Of a stretch of DNA of 64,000 nt, positions 41,347 to 50,394 are shown piece by piece. The stretch is from Enterococcus sp. ZJ1622 (lineage in GTDB: Bacteria > Bacillota > Bacilli > Lactobacillales > Enterococcaceae). The stretch is from assembly GCF_011038845.1 (NCBI RefSeq), contig NZ_JAAKDW010000005.1, forward strand, positions 124,001-188,000, given 5' to 3'. Made by a program: the position numbers and the translations under genes. The notes below the pieces were generated by a model, which was not told the origin of the DNA, did not search any database, and saw only the letters and a program-made list of their open reading frames with translations. The stretch's first letter is position 1. Every line of letters begins with the position of its first letter.

Positions 41347-41832
41347 CTACATTTTTATGTCTGCAAATTCTCCCTTAGTCAAATCACAGATCGCTTGTGG
41401 TGCTAATTCCATCTGCAAACCTCTTCGCCCAGCAGAGATGATGATCTGATCGTATGTTTTTGCTGTCTGATCCAGATAAGTCGGAAATAATTTCTTCATC
41501 CCGATTGGCGAGCATCCGCCTCGAATATAACCAGTCGTTGCTTTCAAGTCTTTCAGATGCAGCATTTCGACTTTTTTGTTGCCCGAGACTTTCGCTAGTT
41601 TTTTCAGATTCAACTCGTCTTCTCCTGAGATCACGGCTACTAATGGACCAGTGACATTTCCTATTGCAACTAATGTTTTGAAAATACGTGCTTTGCTTTC
41701 CGGCAGCTGTTCTGCAACAGATGATGCACTTAGATGGTCTTCATCCCATGCATATTCATGTTCTGTGTAAGGAATCTTTTTTTGCTCCACTAAACGGATC
41801 GCATTTGTTTTTACTTGTTTCTTTTTACCCAA
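41347..41832 (-). CDS. ybaK: Cys-tRNA(Pro)/Cys-tRNA(Cys) deacylase
   Basis: 161 residues of the YbaK/EbsC editing family, which clears mischarged cysteine from tRNA-Pro. Motifs: NAIRLVEQKKIPYTEHEY, FKTLVAIGN (catalytic Lys), VISGEDELNLKKLAKVSGNKKV and TTGYIRGGCSPIGMKK. It is followed upstream by aroD with 15 bp between, so they form an operon with the methyltransferase. Confidence 0.93.
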   Translation of the reverse strand: MGKKKQVKTNAIRLVEQKKIPYTEHEYAWDEDHLSASSVAEQLPESKARIFKTLVAIGNVTGPLVAVISGEDELNLKKLAKVSGNKKVEMLHLKDLKATTGYIRGGCSPIGMKKLFPTYLDQTAKTYDQIIISAGRRGLQMELAPQAICDLTKGEFADIKM

Positions 41833-41847
41833 ACCAATTCACCTCAA

Positions 41848-42606
41848 TTATTGACTATCAGATAACAAATCGAGCATCGTCTTCAGTTCTTTAACTGGAA
41901 GCTGCCCGGGAGCAGAAGCTATATCACTAGACAATGAGCCGAATGTCATCACCGAACCAGTTGTCGCACCTGAGATACGGGAAAGTTTGCCCAAATCGCC
42001 CATCGAAATCGTCACGAGCGGCATAGAGACAAATGCGTTTGCTCTTCGTGTCAGCTCCATCAGACGCAAGACATCCCGCTCGCTATTGGGGGTGACTGCT
42101 ACTTTACCGATATCCGCTCCAAAATGTTCCATCATATTCAGCCTGTAAAGCAAGACAGGATCTGCTGGAGTCTCTTTGAAATCATGGCTACTGACGATCA
42201 GCGGGATCCTTGATGCTTTGATTTCCTCAATCAGCCCTCGGCCCAAGCTTTCCATTTTGAATAGTTCGATATCCACCATATCGACCAGTTTTCGTTTTGT
42301 CACCGATCGATAAAGATCATGATAGCTGCGGATAGAGATATCCTGCTGACCGCCTTCTTCAGCTGTACGAAATGTAAACAAGAGGGGCAAGCCATCTAGC
42401 ATCTCATGGATAAGCACTAATGTTTCTGAGACCTTCTCGAAAGAAAAAATATCCTGGTAATAATCTGCCCGCCATTCAACCAAGTCTGCTCCTGCTTCTC
42501 GCGCTAAGATCGTTTCGCGTAAAAGTGCTTCTCTGGTTGTTCCCGTAATCGGAGCGCAAATCTTTGGTCTCCCCGTACCGATGCGGACATTTTTTACTTG
42601 GATCAT
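41848..42606 (-). CDS. aroD: 3-dehydroquinate dehydratase, type I
   Basis: Third step of the shikimate pathway. 252 residues of the (beta/alpha)8 class I aldolase type: GADLVEWRADYY, LLFTFRTAEEGG, VDIELF, VSSHDFKETPAD (catalytic His), GKVAVTPNSERDVLRLM (Schiff-base Lys), and ISMGDLGKLSRISGATTGSVMTFG. It is 16 bp after the methyltransferase gene. Confidence 0.96.
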   Translation of the reverse strand: MIQVKNVRIGTGRPKICAPITGTTREALLRETILAREAGADLVEWRADYYQDIFSFEKVSETLVLIHEMLDGLPLLFTFRTAEEGGQQDISIRSYHDLYRSVTKRKLVDMVDIELFKMESLGRGLIEEIKASRIPLIVSSHDFKETPADPVLLYRLNMMEHFGADIGKVAVTPNSERDVLRLMELTRRANAFVSMPLVTISMGDLGKLSRISGATTGSVMTFGSLSSDIASAPGQLPVKELKTMLDLLSDSQ

Positions 42607-42622
42607 CTGTCATCGCCCCTTT

Positions 42623-43801
42623 CTAGTGTCTTTGACTGATCTGATAAATAAATACTTTTAGATAATCCCCTTCTGGAAAGGTATCTGCTGTCTGGAAATC
42701 AGCAGGTAATCGATACAAAGCCAGTTGGTCATATCCTGCCCCAGCTGCTTTAAATTCATCTTCGATCATTTTCTGGAATTGATCGATGCTCACATTCGCT
42801 GCATTGGTCGAGGCGATCAAGAGTCCATTTGCTTTCAAGATAGCCAAACTGTCCTTTACTAGCTCCCCATAGTTTTTTGCTACGCGAAATACCTTTTTCT
42901 TGTTTCTTGCAAAACTTGGAGGATCAAGAACGATCACATCATATGACAGCTGTTTTCTTTGGGCATATTTAAAGTAGTCAAAGACATCCATCACAATGAT
43001 TTTTTGCTGTTCGGGATCCAAGCCGTTGATCTCAAACTGCTCCTGCGTTTTTTTCAGGCTGCGTTTTGCCAGATCCACGCTTGTCGTTTCCAAAGCGCCA
43101 CCCATAGCTGCAGCGACAGAAAAAGCACCAGTATAACTGAACATGTTCAAGACCGTTTTCCCTAAAGCTAGCCCTTCTGTTAAAGCGCCCCGCACTTCTT
43201 TTTGGTCTAAAAAGATCCCGGTCATCAATCCTTCATTCAAATAAGTGGCGAATTTTACGCCATTTTCTTTTATAATGAGAGGTTCCGGAGCTGTTTCGCC
43301 AAAGACGAAACGACTTTCTGGCAATTCGTTAGTATCGAAGCGGATTTTCTCATAAGCGCCTCGTACTTCTGGATATATGGAGCGAAACGCTTCGATCAAC
43401 AGCTTTCGATAAGCATAAAGAGTGCCGTTGTACCATGAAAACACCGCAAATGTATCATAGTAATCAATAATCAATCCGCCGATCCCATCGCCTTCGCCAT
43501 TGAATAGACGAAAAGCAGAAGTGGAATCATCTGCGAAATAGGCAGTTCTTTTTTCTTTCGATTTTCTGAAGAGACTCTCAAAAAAACGCTGATCGAAGGG
43601 CTCGTTGCTACGACTCAATACCCAGCCGATTCCTTTGTTTTGTTTGCCTAAGTATCCTTTTGCTAAAAAATGGCCTTGCTGATCCGTCAGTTCGACCCAT
43701 TCAGTCGTTTCTTTCTGAGGCTGAACGAGATCTTCTTCCTGGATCAGCGGATACCCTTTTTTCAATCGGCTTCCTGCTCTTTTTTTGACTTGTACTTTCA
43801 T
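42623..43801 (-). CDS. Class I SAM-dependent rRNA methyltransferase with PUA domain
   Basis: 392 residues of the RlmI/RlmL-C type. N-terminal PUA-like domain (KKRAGSRLKKGYPLIQEEDL, FLAKGYLGKQNKG), then VLNMFSYTGAFSVAAAMGGA (SAM site), a DLAKRS acidic loop and VLDPPSFARNKK (NPPY-like). It probably methylates a 23S rRNA cytosine; the target cannot be fixed from sequence. Confidence 0.9.
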   Translation of the reverse strand: MKVQVKKRAGSRLKKGYPLIQEEDLVQPQKETTEWVELTDQQGHFLAKGYLGKQNKGIGWVLSRSNEPFDQRFFESLFRKSKEKRTAYFADDSTSAFRLFNGEGDGIGGLIIDYYDTFAVFSWYNGTLYAYRKLLIEAFRSIYPEVRGAYEKIRFDTNELPESRFVFGETAPEPLIIKENGVKFATYLNEGLMTGIFLDQKEVRGALTEGLALGKTVLNMFSYTGAFSVAAAMGGALETTSVDLAKRSLKKTQEQFEINGLDPEQQKIIVMDVFDYFKYAQRKQLSYDVIVLDPPSFARNKKKVFRVAKNYGELVKDSLAILKANGLLIASTNAANVSIDQFQKMIEDEFKAAGAGYDQLALYRLPADFQTADTFPEGDYLKVFIYQISQRH

Positions 43802-43925
43802 CGATTCACCTGCTTTTACTTTCTCATGCCTAAGTATAACAAAAAACTAGCGACTTGTCTTATTGCTCAGCCATTCCCAAAGCTTAAAGAAACATTAATC
43901 CAGTAATGTAAACGCCTGATTCTGA

Positions 43926-43954
43926 TTGACACTAAAAACGCAGACTAGTAGAAT
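43926..43954 (+). promoter_or_regulatory. Promoter of the LTA synthase gene
   Basis: TTGACA, 17 bp, TAGAAT. The RNA would begin just before GGGAGG and the leader ORF. Confidence 0.65.
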
Positions 43955-43973
43955 AGGGAGGAATAAGTAAATT

Positions 43974-44036
43974 GTGAATATCGGTTTCATGACACTCTTT
44001 CGTTTTATAAGAGTGCAGAAAGGAAGATTACTTTGA
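43974..44036 (+). CDS. Leader peptide ORF coupled to LTA synthase
   Basis: 20 codons from GTG (VNIGFMTLFRFIRVQKGRLL, 20 residues), with GGGAGG 12 bases upstream. The TGA stop overlaps the TTG start of the synthase (TTGA). A 7-bp hairpin CACTCTT/AAGAGTG lies inside (about 43993-44014). The arrangement suggests translational coupling or a regulatory leader. Confidence 0.45.
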   Translation: MNIGFMTLFRFIRVQKGRLL

Positions 44037-46156
44037 AACGTATAAAAGCACCCGCCTTCTTGAATAAGAGGCTCGGATTCTTTTCTTTGTTAGCCGTCTT
44101 GTTATGGCTAAAAACTATGTTCGCTTATCTAGTGGATTTCAATTTAGGAATCGAAAGCGGCATACAGTATTTTATTTTGTTTATCAATCCGATCGCTACT
44201 ACTCTCTTATTATTAGGAATCGCACTGTATATAAGACGTCCTCGTGCTTCTTATATCACGATGATGGTCATCTATTTTCTGCTGACCTTGCTGGTTTTCT
44301 CTAATGTCACTTATTATCGCGAGTTTACAGACTTCATTACGATCAATACGATCTTAGGTGCTGGGAAAGTGGCAAGCGGTCTTGGAGAAAGTGCTATCCG
44401 GCTATTCCGGCCTTATGATGTCCTTTACTGGATCGATTTTATCGTCCTGACAGTATTACTGATCACGAAAAAAATCAAAATGGACCCTCGTCCGATCCGG
44501 GCACGGATGGCTTTTGCTATCTCGACATTGGCTGTGATGATCTTTTCGGGAAATCTTTTCTTAGCAGAAGCTGACCGTCCAGAGTTATTGACTCGTACAT
44601 TTTCTCGTGATTATCTAGTGAAATATCTAGGATTGAACGCATTCATGGTATACGATGGCGTACAGACTTATCAGACGAACCAAGTACGGGCAGAAGCAAG
44701 TCCGAATGACATGAAAGAAGTAGAAAACTACGTAAAAGAACATTACGCGGCTCCGAATGACGAGCTATTCGGTATGGCTAAAGGAAAAAATGTGATCTAC
44801 ATCCATTTGGAAAGCTTCCAGCAATTTTTGATCGACTATAAGCTAACCGATGAAAATGGCGTACAGCATGAAGTGACACCATTCCTCAACAGTTTGTATC
44901 ACAGCAATAGCACGTTTAGTTTCGACAACTTTTTCCATCAGGTAAAAGCTGGTAAAACAAGTGATGCAGAAACATTGATGGAAAATTCCTTGTTCGGTCT
45001 GAATCAGGGTTCCCTGTTCACACAATTGGGCGGAAAAAATACGTTCCAGGCAGCGCCCGATATCTTAGATCAGACGCAAGGCTACACTAGTGCAGTGTTC
45101 CACGGAAATGCCGGGACATTCTGGAATCGTAACGAGACCTACAAGAACCTTGGCTATGAATATTTCTTTGATTCTTCATATTATGATGTCAATGATGATA
45201 ATTCATTCCAGTACGGATTGCACGACAAACCATTTTTCCAACAATCCGTCCAATACCTGGAACATCTGCAACAGCCGTTTTATTCGAAATTCATTGCTGT
45301 TTCCAATCACTATCCTTACTCTAAATTCACGAATGACGAAGCAGGATTCCCATTGGCAACAACAAATGATGAAACGATCAATGGCTACTTTGCAACAGCA
45401 AACTATCTAGATACAGCTGTCCAAGAATTCTTTAGTTACTTGAAGGAAAGCGGATTGTACGACAACTCCGTGATCGTCCTTTATGGTGACCATTACGGTA
45501 TCTCGAATTCACGGAATAAATCTCTAGCAGAATTGCTAGGCAAAACAAGTTCCGATTGGACAAATTATGACAATGCTCAATTACAGCGCGTGCCTTATAT
45601 GATTCATATTCCTGGACAAACAAAAGGCGGAATCAACCATACGTATGGCGGACAAGTTGATGCGTTGCCTACGTTGCTTCATCTATTAGGTGTAGATACA
45701 AAAGATTATATCCAACTAGGACAAGACTTGTTCTCCAAAGAACATGAACAGCTAGTCACCTTCCGAGATGGTGATTTCGTGACACCGAAATATACGTACT
45801 ACGGTGGCACGGTTTACGACAATTCAACTGGTGAACCAATCACTGAACCTACAGAACAAGTTCAAACTGAGATCGACGCATTGAAAGAAAAAGCTGGGAA
45901 ACAATTAGCTGTTTCTGATCAGATCAATAATGGCGATTTGCTTCGTTTCTATACGAATAGTGGTCTTGATCCGATCGATTCAAGTGATTTTGATTATAAG
46001 AACGGCTTAGATAAACTCAAGAAAATCGAAAAATCACTTGGCGACAAGTCAACTAGTGTCTTCAGTAAAAACAATAACCAATCGACAACTGATCTGTATC
46101 AGACAAAAACGTATCAGGAATTACATGGTACAACAACTTCAGACAGCGATCAGTAG
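44033..46156 (+). CDS. ltaS: LTA synthase family protein (polyglycerolphosphate transferase)
   Basis: 707 residues. Five N-terminal membrane segments (to about 190), then an extracellular sulfatase-fold domain. Catalytic motif GKNVIYIHLESFQQFLID, with KAGKTSDAETLMENS where the family nucleophile Thr lies, metal-binding DHYGIS and later IHIPGQTKGG, HTYGGQVDALPTLLHLLG. Polymerises glycerol phosphate from phosphatidylglycerol to make lipoteichoic acid. The C-terminal 90 residues are charged. TTG start with AAAGGAAG upstream. Enterococci carry more than one such gene, so the symbol is tentative. Confidence 0.92.
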   Translation: MKRIKAPAFLNKRLGFFSLLAVLLWLKTMFAYLVDFNLGIESGIQYFILFINPIATTLLLLGIALYIRRPRASYITMMVIYFLLTLLVFSNVTYYREFTDFITINTILGAGKVASGLGESAIRLFRPYDVLYWIDFIVLTVLLITKKIKMDPRPIRARMAFAISTLAVMIFSGNLFLAEADRPELLTRTFSRDYLVKYLGLNAFMVYDGVQTYQTNQVRAEASPNDMKEVENYVKEHYAAPNDELFGMAKGKNVIYIHLESFQQFLIDYKLTDENGVQHEVTPFLNSLYHSNSTFSFDNFFHQVKAGKTSDAETLMENSLFGLNQGSLFTQLGGKNTFQAAPDILDQTQGYTSAVFHGNAGTFWNRNETYKNLGYEYFFDSSYYDVNDDNSFQYGLHDKPFFQQSVQYLEHLQQPFYSKFIAVSNHYPYSKFTNDEAGFPLATTNDETINGYFATANYLDTAVQEFFSYLKESGLYDNSVIVLYGDHYGISNSRNKSLAELLGKTSSDWTNYDNAQLQRVPYMIHIPGQTKGGINHTYGGQVDALPTLLHLLGVDTKDYIQLGQDLFSKEHEQLVTFRDGDFVTPKYTYYGGTVYDNSTGEPITEPTEQVQTEIDALKEKAGKQLAVSDQINNGDLLRFYTNSGLDPIDSSDFDYKNGLDKLKKIEKSLGDKSTSVFSKNNNQSTTDLYQTKTYQELHGTTTSDSDQ

Positions 46157-46172
46157 AAAAAACTTATAAAAC

Positions 46173-46210
46173 CGAGGCTGGGATGCACATCCTAGCCTCG
46201 TTCTCTTTTT
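46173..46210 (+). terminator. Terminator after LTA synthase
   Basis: CGAGGCTGGGAT pairs with ATCCTAGCCTCG (one wobble), then TTCTCTTTTTT. Confidence 0.9.
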
Positions 46211-46291
46211 TATGAGGGATTCGCGATTTCACTAAGAGAATTTCATACTTTATTCATATTCGTTTTTTATAATTGAATAGAGGTGAAAAGT

Positions 46292-47020
46292 ATGAAAGTA
46301 ATCCGCTACGCTACGATGCGTTTATTTTATTATAAAAAACAAACGACTATTTACTGCTTATTTTCAGGCTTTTCTGCTTTTTTACTGATGCTTGGTTTCA
46401 ATCTCTATAATTTACAATCCGCGATCTATAAACAAATACAAGAACGCCTCGCTTTTTTTGGTTCTTCCGTGACGAAAGAAAGTTTTCCTTCTTTGGAAAC
46501 AGTCAGTCGATTGTATCTGACTTTAATTGGTAGCTTACTACTCTTGTTTGGGTTGTTTTTTCTTCTTTTTTCTTGGCATGCTCTTCGTCAAAACAGACAG
46601 GAACTGCTTAATTGGCGATTGAATGGTTTTTCCAGATCCAAGCTATATCTATTTGTTTTCTGGCAATTGCTTCTTCCTTTACTTCTATGTTGCAGTGCAT
46701 TGCTTTTGTGGAGTATCGTTTTTCAGCGTTTTTATGAAAACTTGCTTCAAACGATCAATCTTTCTCTTTTGAATTTTTTTGAACTGCCAGACGTACATTC
46801 CATGGTGACTTCCGTTAAAGGATTATCTATCCCTATGGATCAAGAAACCTTGTTTAAAATCGATTTTCTGAACGATTTTCTTTTGAAAGATACCTTGAAA
46901 AGTTTCATCCAGACATTCGCTAGTTTAGGCTCCTTAGCTTTAGTCATCAGTCTGGTTCAATTCATCCTGTGCCATCGCCGATTAAGAAATAGGAGGTTTA
47001 TTCATCGTGAAATATTCTGA
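46292..47020 (+). CDS. FtsX-like ABC permease (half-size)
   Basis: 242 residues with four hydrophobic segments: IYCLFSGFSAFLLMLGFNLY, LTLIGSLLLLFGLFFLLFSW, FVFWQLLLPLLLCCSALLLW and SLGSLALVISLVQFILC. HALRQNRQELLNWRLNGFSRSKLYL after segment 2 is the pattern of FtsX-type permeases (x..RK.E...LR.lG.s...). The ATG at 46292 follows GAGGTG. The next ORF overlaps its end and resembles a degenerate ABC ATPase. Confidence 0.7.
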   Translation: MKVIRYATMRLFYYKKQTTIYCLFSGFSAFLLMLGFNLYNLQSAIYKQIQERLAFFGSSVTKESFPSLETVSRLYLTLIGSLLLLFGLFFLLFSWHALRQNRQELLNWRLNGFSRSKLYLFVFWQLLLPLLLCCSALLLWSIVFQRFYENLLQTINLSLLNFFELPDVHSMVTSVKGLSIPMDQETLFKIDFLNDFLLKDTLKSFIQTFASLGSLALVISLVQFILCHRRLRNRRFIHREIF

Positions 47021-47519
47021 CACATCCGCTTTTTTCGATCAATTCACTGTCATTTGGTGTCCATATGAAAAACAGCAGGAGCTTTAAAAAAATTTCAAGG
47101 TAGAAGCACTCGCTCATAAGACTCTGGAGATCACGATCATTCAAAAAGACTGGCCGATCTTCCCCTATTTGAATCCTAAAGATCATGTCTTTTTAGATTT
47201 GCCTGCAAAAGAGATCCGGCAAAAGTGTGTCATGTATCAAGAAGAATTACGTATCGATCCAACTTTATTGAATCGATCTTCTGAGGAATTGTCCATCTTG
47301 GAAAAAATCAAGCTTCAATTGCTTCATACATTGTTAGCAAATCGAAAACACTTAGTCATTGAAGATGTTTTCAGTGAATTGACTGTTCTGGAAATCCAAG
47401 AACTTCTTGACCTATTGTATGGTTTAGTGCGTAACCGAGACCGATCGATCCTCTTGTTCACGACAGACGAATCGATTGCCCGCAGTCCGTACGTTGATCA
47501 TTTGGAAGACGCAAGCTGA
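47007..47519 (+). pseudogene. Degenerate ABC ATPase-like protein split by an in-frame stop
   Basis: From GTG 47007 (AGGAGG upstream) the frame reads 26 codons to TAA at 47085-47087, then stays open in the same frame to 47519. The combined 170 residues end like an ABC ATPase half: LSILEKIKLQLLHTLLANRK (signature-like), HLVIEDVFSELTVLEIQEL (Walker B/D-loop-like) and ILLFTTDESI. A Walker A loop is absent. So it is either a dead gene or a nucleotide-free partner of the permease whose N-terminus is now cut. A TTG at 47169 could restart translation. Confidence 0.6.
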
Positions 47520-47545
47520 CAGGAGAGGTTGTGAGCCTGCCGTTT

Positions 47546-47624
47546 AACTCCTCGGGCACAAGGAACAATTTCAAAAAACAGCTTCTCATGTTTGATGAAT
47601 ATTGTGACTTGTGCCCGAGGAGTT
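47546..47624. repeat. Long inverted repeat (17 + 5 bp stem)
   Basis: AACTCCTCGGGCACAAG at 47546-47562 has its exact complement at 47608-47624. After a GA/GA mismatch another 5 bp pair. The loop is 31 nt. There is no T-run, so it is not a simple terminator. Downstream (47653-47680) is a degenerate GCTGnnACA palindrome. Confidence 0.8.
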
Positions 47625-47682
47625 GGTAGGAGAACACCATTTATTCGAAAAAAAGCTGCAACATAACTTTTGTCACAGCTCC

Positions 47683-47745
47683 ACATAATAAAAACACGTA
47701 GCCTCTTGGATTGCTTTCCAAAAAGACTACGTGTTTTTATTATGT
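47683..47745 (-). terminator. Bidirectional terminator of the two-component operon
   Basis: A perfect 19-bp stem (ACATAATAAAAACACGTAG) with a 25-nt loop. T-rich arms on both strands. It lies 10 bp after the kinase stop. Confidence 0.85.
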
Positions 47746-47754
47746 CACGTTGAG

Positions 47755-49203
47755 TTATTCTTCTTTTATTTCCACATCTGGTAATCTTACAATAAAGGTC
47801 GTTCCCTCTCCAAGCTCGCTTTTTACTTCTAATTTTCCTTTATGCAGACGAACAAGTTGTTGTACGATAGGCAACCCTAAACCAGATTCCCCGTATTTCG
47901 TATTTTTTCGTGAAGGATCTACTTTATAGTAACGATCCCAGATACTCTTCATTTGCTGCTCAGACATCCCGATCCCTGTATCTTTGATCGTTACGATCGT
48001 TTCGAGATATCCTTTTTCTAACGTGATCGTGATTTGGCCGTTTTCAGTAAATTGGATCGCGTTTTGGATGATATTGACCATGATTTGGACAAACCGATCG
48101 TAATCAGCATAGACATCGATCTCCCCTTCTGCTTCCAGTATCAGTTTATCACCTGCAGCTTCAGCTTTTGATTCTAATTGTGCGACGATATTTTTCAAGG
48201 TTTCCGTTCCATTAAATTTTTTGATCACCATACTGATCTGGTTCGTTCTGATTTTTTCATAATCCAGATTTTCATTCACTAGACGGATCAAGCGTTCCGT
48301 TTCATTTTTCATCAATCTAATGGCATTCTCACGTTGATTTTCCGGGATCGCATTGTATTCCAAGCCTTCAAGCAATCCGTTGATCGTTGTCAGTGGCGTA
48401 CGCATTTCATGAGAGGCATCTGCCATGAATTGTCTTCTTCGATTTTCCTGCTCTTCGATCTCTGCCTGCGATTCCTTCAATGAATTCGTCATTTTGTTGA
48501 AATCATCCGCCAATTCATCGAACTCATCTTTATCGTGGACAGGCAACTGCACATCAAAATTCCCATTGGTCACCTCTTTGGTTGCGTTTCGAAGTCGATT
48601 GATCCGTTTGACTTGAAAGGCAGCAAATGCATAACTTGCAATGACAGCGATGATACTGGAAAAAATGAATCCCTTAAATAGATTCAAGGTCACAGACCGC
48701 ACGCTATTGTCGATATTCCGCGCTGGCTGACTAACTACTAGACCACCATAGAATTCGTGATTCAAATTGAATGGGACTAGGGCATAGGAAGTCGCTTGTT
48801 CCTGTCCTAAGATATTTTTATTTGAAGTGAACTTTTCTTGGCGTCCACTACGCAAATTCTTCCACTGTTCCGACGTGATACTGAAATTCAAAAGGGCCGC
48901 ATCTGTGGGATAGATCACTCGCTCATTCTTATCGATAAAAATAAAATTGACGTTTTGTTCAGTCAGTACTTGTTCGGTAAGCAGCAACGCATTTTGAAAT
49001 GCCTGATCCTGATTGATCTGCGGGAATGTATTCGTATAAGTCTGCGTGGTTTTTTCCACCGATTCCGCGTAACCGAAAAGCTGCTGATAGTTGTTTTCTT
49101 CAATCGTCTGCTTCGTCAGCTGTGTAAATGACACGCCTACGATCAAGATGATCATCACGATCAGTCCGCAAAAAGCAAGCAGCTGTTGATATAAATAGCG
49201 CAT
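47755..49203 (-). CDS. Sensor histidine kinase
   Basis: 482 residues. Membrane segments at about 8-28 and 180-200 border an extracytoplasmic sensor region. HAMP (VKRINRLRNATKEVTNGNFDV), HisKA with H-box FMADASHEMRTPLTTI, N-box NIIQNAIQFTENG, G1 IKDTGIGMS, and G2 GLGLPIV. EnvZ/BaeS-like class. It overlaps the response regulator by 1 nt. Signal unknown. Confidence 0.95.
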   Translation of the reverse strand: MRYLYQQLLAFCGLIVMIILIVGVSFTQLTKQTIEENNYQQLFGYAESVEKTTQTYTNTFPQINQDQAFQNALLLTEQVLTEQNVNFIFIDKNERVIYPTDAALLNFSITSEQWKNLRSGRQEKFTSNKNILGQEQATSYALVPFNLNHEFYGGLVVSQPARNIDNSVRSVTLNLFKGFIFSSIIAVIASYAFAAFQVKRINRLRNATKEVTNGNFDVQLPVHDKDEFDELADDFNKMTNSLKESQAEIEEQENRRRQFMADASHEMRTPLTTINGLLEGLEYNAIPENQRENAIRLMKNETERLIRLVNENLDYEKIRTNQISMVIKKFNGTETLKNIVAQLESKAEAAGDKLILEAEGEIDVYADYDRFVQIMVNIIQNAIQFTENGQITITLEKGYLETIVTIKDTGIGMSEQQMKSIWDRYYKVDPSRKNTKYGESGLGLPIVQQLVRLHKGKLEVKSELGEGTTFIVRLPDVEIKEE

Positions 49204-49919
49204 CAGGCAACACCAGAATCATCAAATTTATAGCCTACGCCCCAAACCGTTTGGATCACTTGCGGTCCGACCTTTTCGATTTTTTGACGCAATTTCTTTA
49301 TATGGGCGTCTACGGTTCGTTCATCGCCAAAGTACTGATAGTCCCAAACCAGCTCAAGCAATTGCTCTCTCGAGAATACTTGTCTCGGTTTTTTTGCCAA
49401 GGTAAACAGCAAATCAAATTCTTTAGGCGTCAGGCCTTCGATCGGACGATTATCCAGATAAGCTTCCCGTGTTTTCGTATTCATCTTGAAATGGTCCGTT
49501 TGAATATCAAAGTGGTCATCTGACCCAGCAGCTTCTTCTCTAGCTTCTGCCAGTTCGCTGCGGCGATGCAATGCTTTCATTCGTGCAATCAGTGTCAGCG
49601 GACTGAAAGGCTTAGTCACATAGTCATCCGCTCCCATTTCTAATCCGATCACTTGGTCACTTTCAGAATCCCGCGCTGTCAGCATGATAATAGGTACTGT
49701 ACTCGACACTTTTCGTATCTCGCGCCCCACGACCATACCGTCCATTGTCGGCAAGTTCAAATCTAAAGTGACCATATCCCAATGCTGCGGTTTTTCTAAA
49801 AAAGCATCTAGTCCTTCTTTCCCATCATATTTGAAGGTTGCTTCCCAGCCTTCATTCAGGAAAAACATCTGCATCATTTCAGATACAGACTGATTATCTT
49901 CAATCATTAAAATATTCAT
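49203..49919 (-). CDS. OmpR-family response regulator
   Basis: About 238 residues. Receiver domain with ILMIEDNQS (acidic pair), VTLDLNLPTMDG (phospho-Asp), IIMLTARDSE (Thr) and YVTKPFSP (Lys). C-terminal winged helix: REAYLDNRPIEGLTPKEFDLL and RTVDAHIKKLRQKIE. GGAGG precedes tandem ATGs at 49922 and 49919. Partner of the kinase downstream. Confidence 0.95.
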   Translation of the reverse strand: MNILMIEDNQSVSEMMQMFFLNEGWEATFKYDGKEGLDAFLEKPQHWDMVTLDLNLPTMDGMVVGREIRKVSSTVPIIMLTARDSESDQVIGLEMGADDYVTKPFSPLTLIARMKALHRRSELAEAREEAAGSDDHFDIQTDHFKMNTKTREAYLDNRPIEGLTPKEFDLLFTLAKKPRQVFSREQLLELVWDYQYFGDERTVDAHIKKLRQKIEKVGPQVIQTVWGVGYKFDDSGVA

Positions 49920-50250
49920 CATCGTGTCCTCCAGTTTCCCGGTCAAATTTTTGTAGTTTTCGTTCTGTTAAAATAAAAATCGGCATTATTGGAAACACAA
50001 GCAAAAGCATCTCTATCAAAAAATAATTTGTGTGTTCCGTCATCCTCAGCCAATAGCCGATCAGTGCCATCAATGCACCCATGAGCAAAAAATAAAGACC
50101 GCTTGTTCTTTGTGCTAAGCGCCAATGTGCGTCTGACTTTGCTGCAAGAGGCGAACGGTATCCGTAAAAAGGCAGATTGCCTTTAGAGGGAAACACGAGA
50201 AATAACAAGCCTATCAAGAGCAGCAGTATTCCAATAGTCAAAAAAATCAT
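49900..50250 (-). CDS. SdpI family membrane protein
   Basis: 116 residues, three hydrophobic segments. LPFYGYRSPLAAKSDAHWRLAQRTSG is the conserved SdpI-family segment. It overlaps the response regulator start by about 20 nt, so it is the first gene of the operon. In Bacillus SdpI is both an immunity protein and a signal transducer for its regulator; a similar link to this two-component system is a reasonable guess. Confidence 0.88.
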   Translation of the reverse strand: MIFLTIGILLLLIGLLFLVFPSKGNLPFYGYRSPLAAKSDAHWRLAQRTSGLYFLLMGALMALIGYWLRMTEHTNYFLIEMLLLVFPIMPIFILTERKLQKFDRETGGHDDEYFND

Positions 50251-50394
50251 TTGTTTCCTCCTAAGATTCTCTCCTTCTAGTATACTCTAAATTTTTCACT
50301 GAACCAATATCTTCAGGAATTCTTCACGAAAGGTTTGTCTTTTATTCAATCTTTGTTAAGATAGATTTATGCTAATAAAAAAGGAGTTTTTTTT

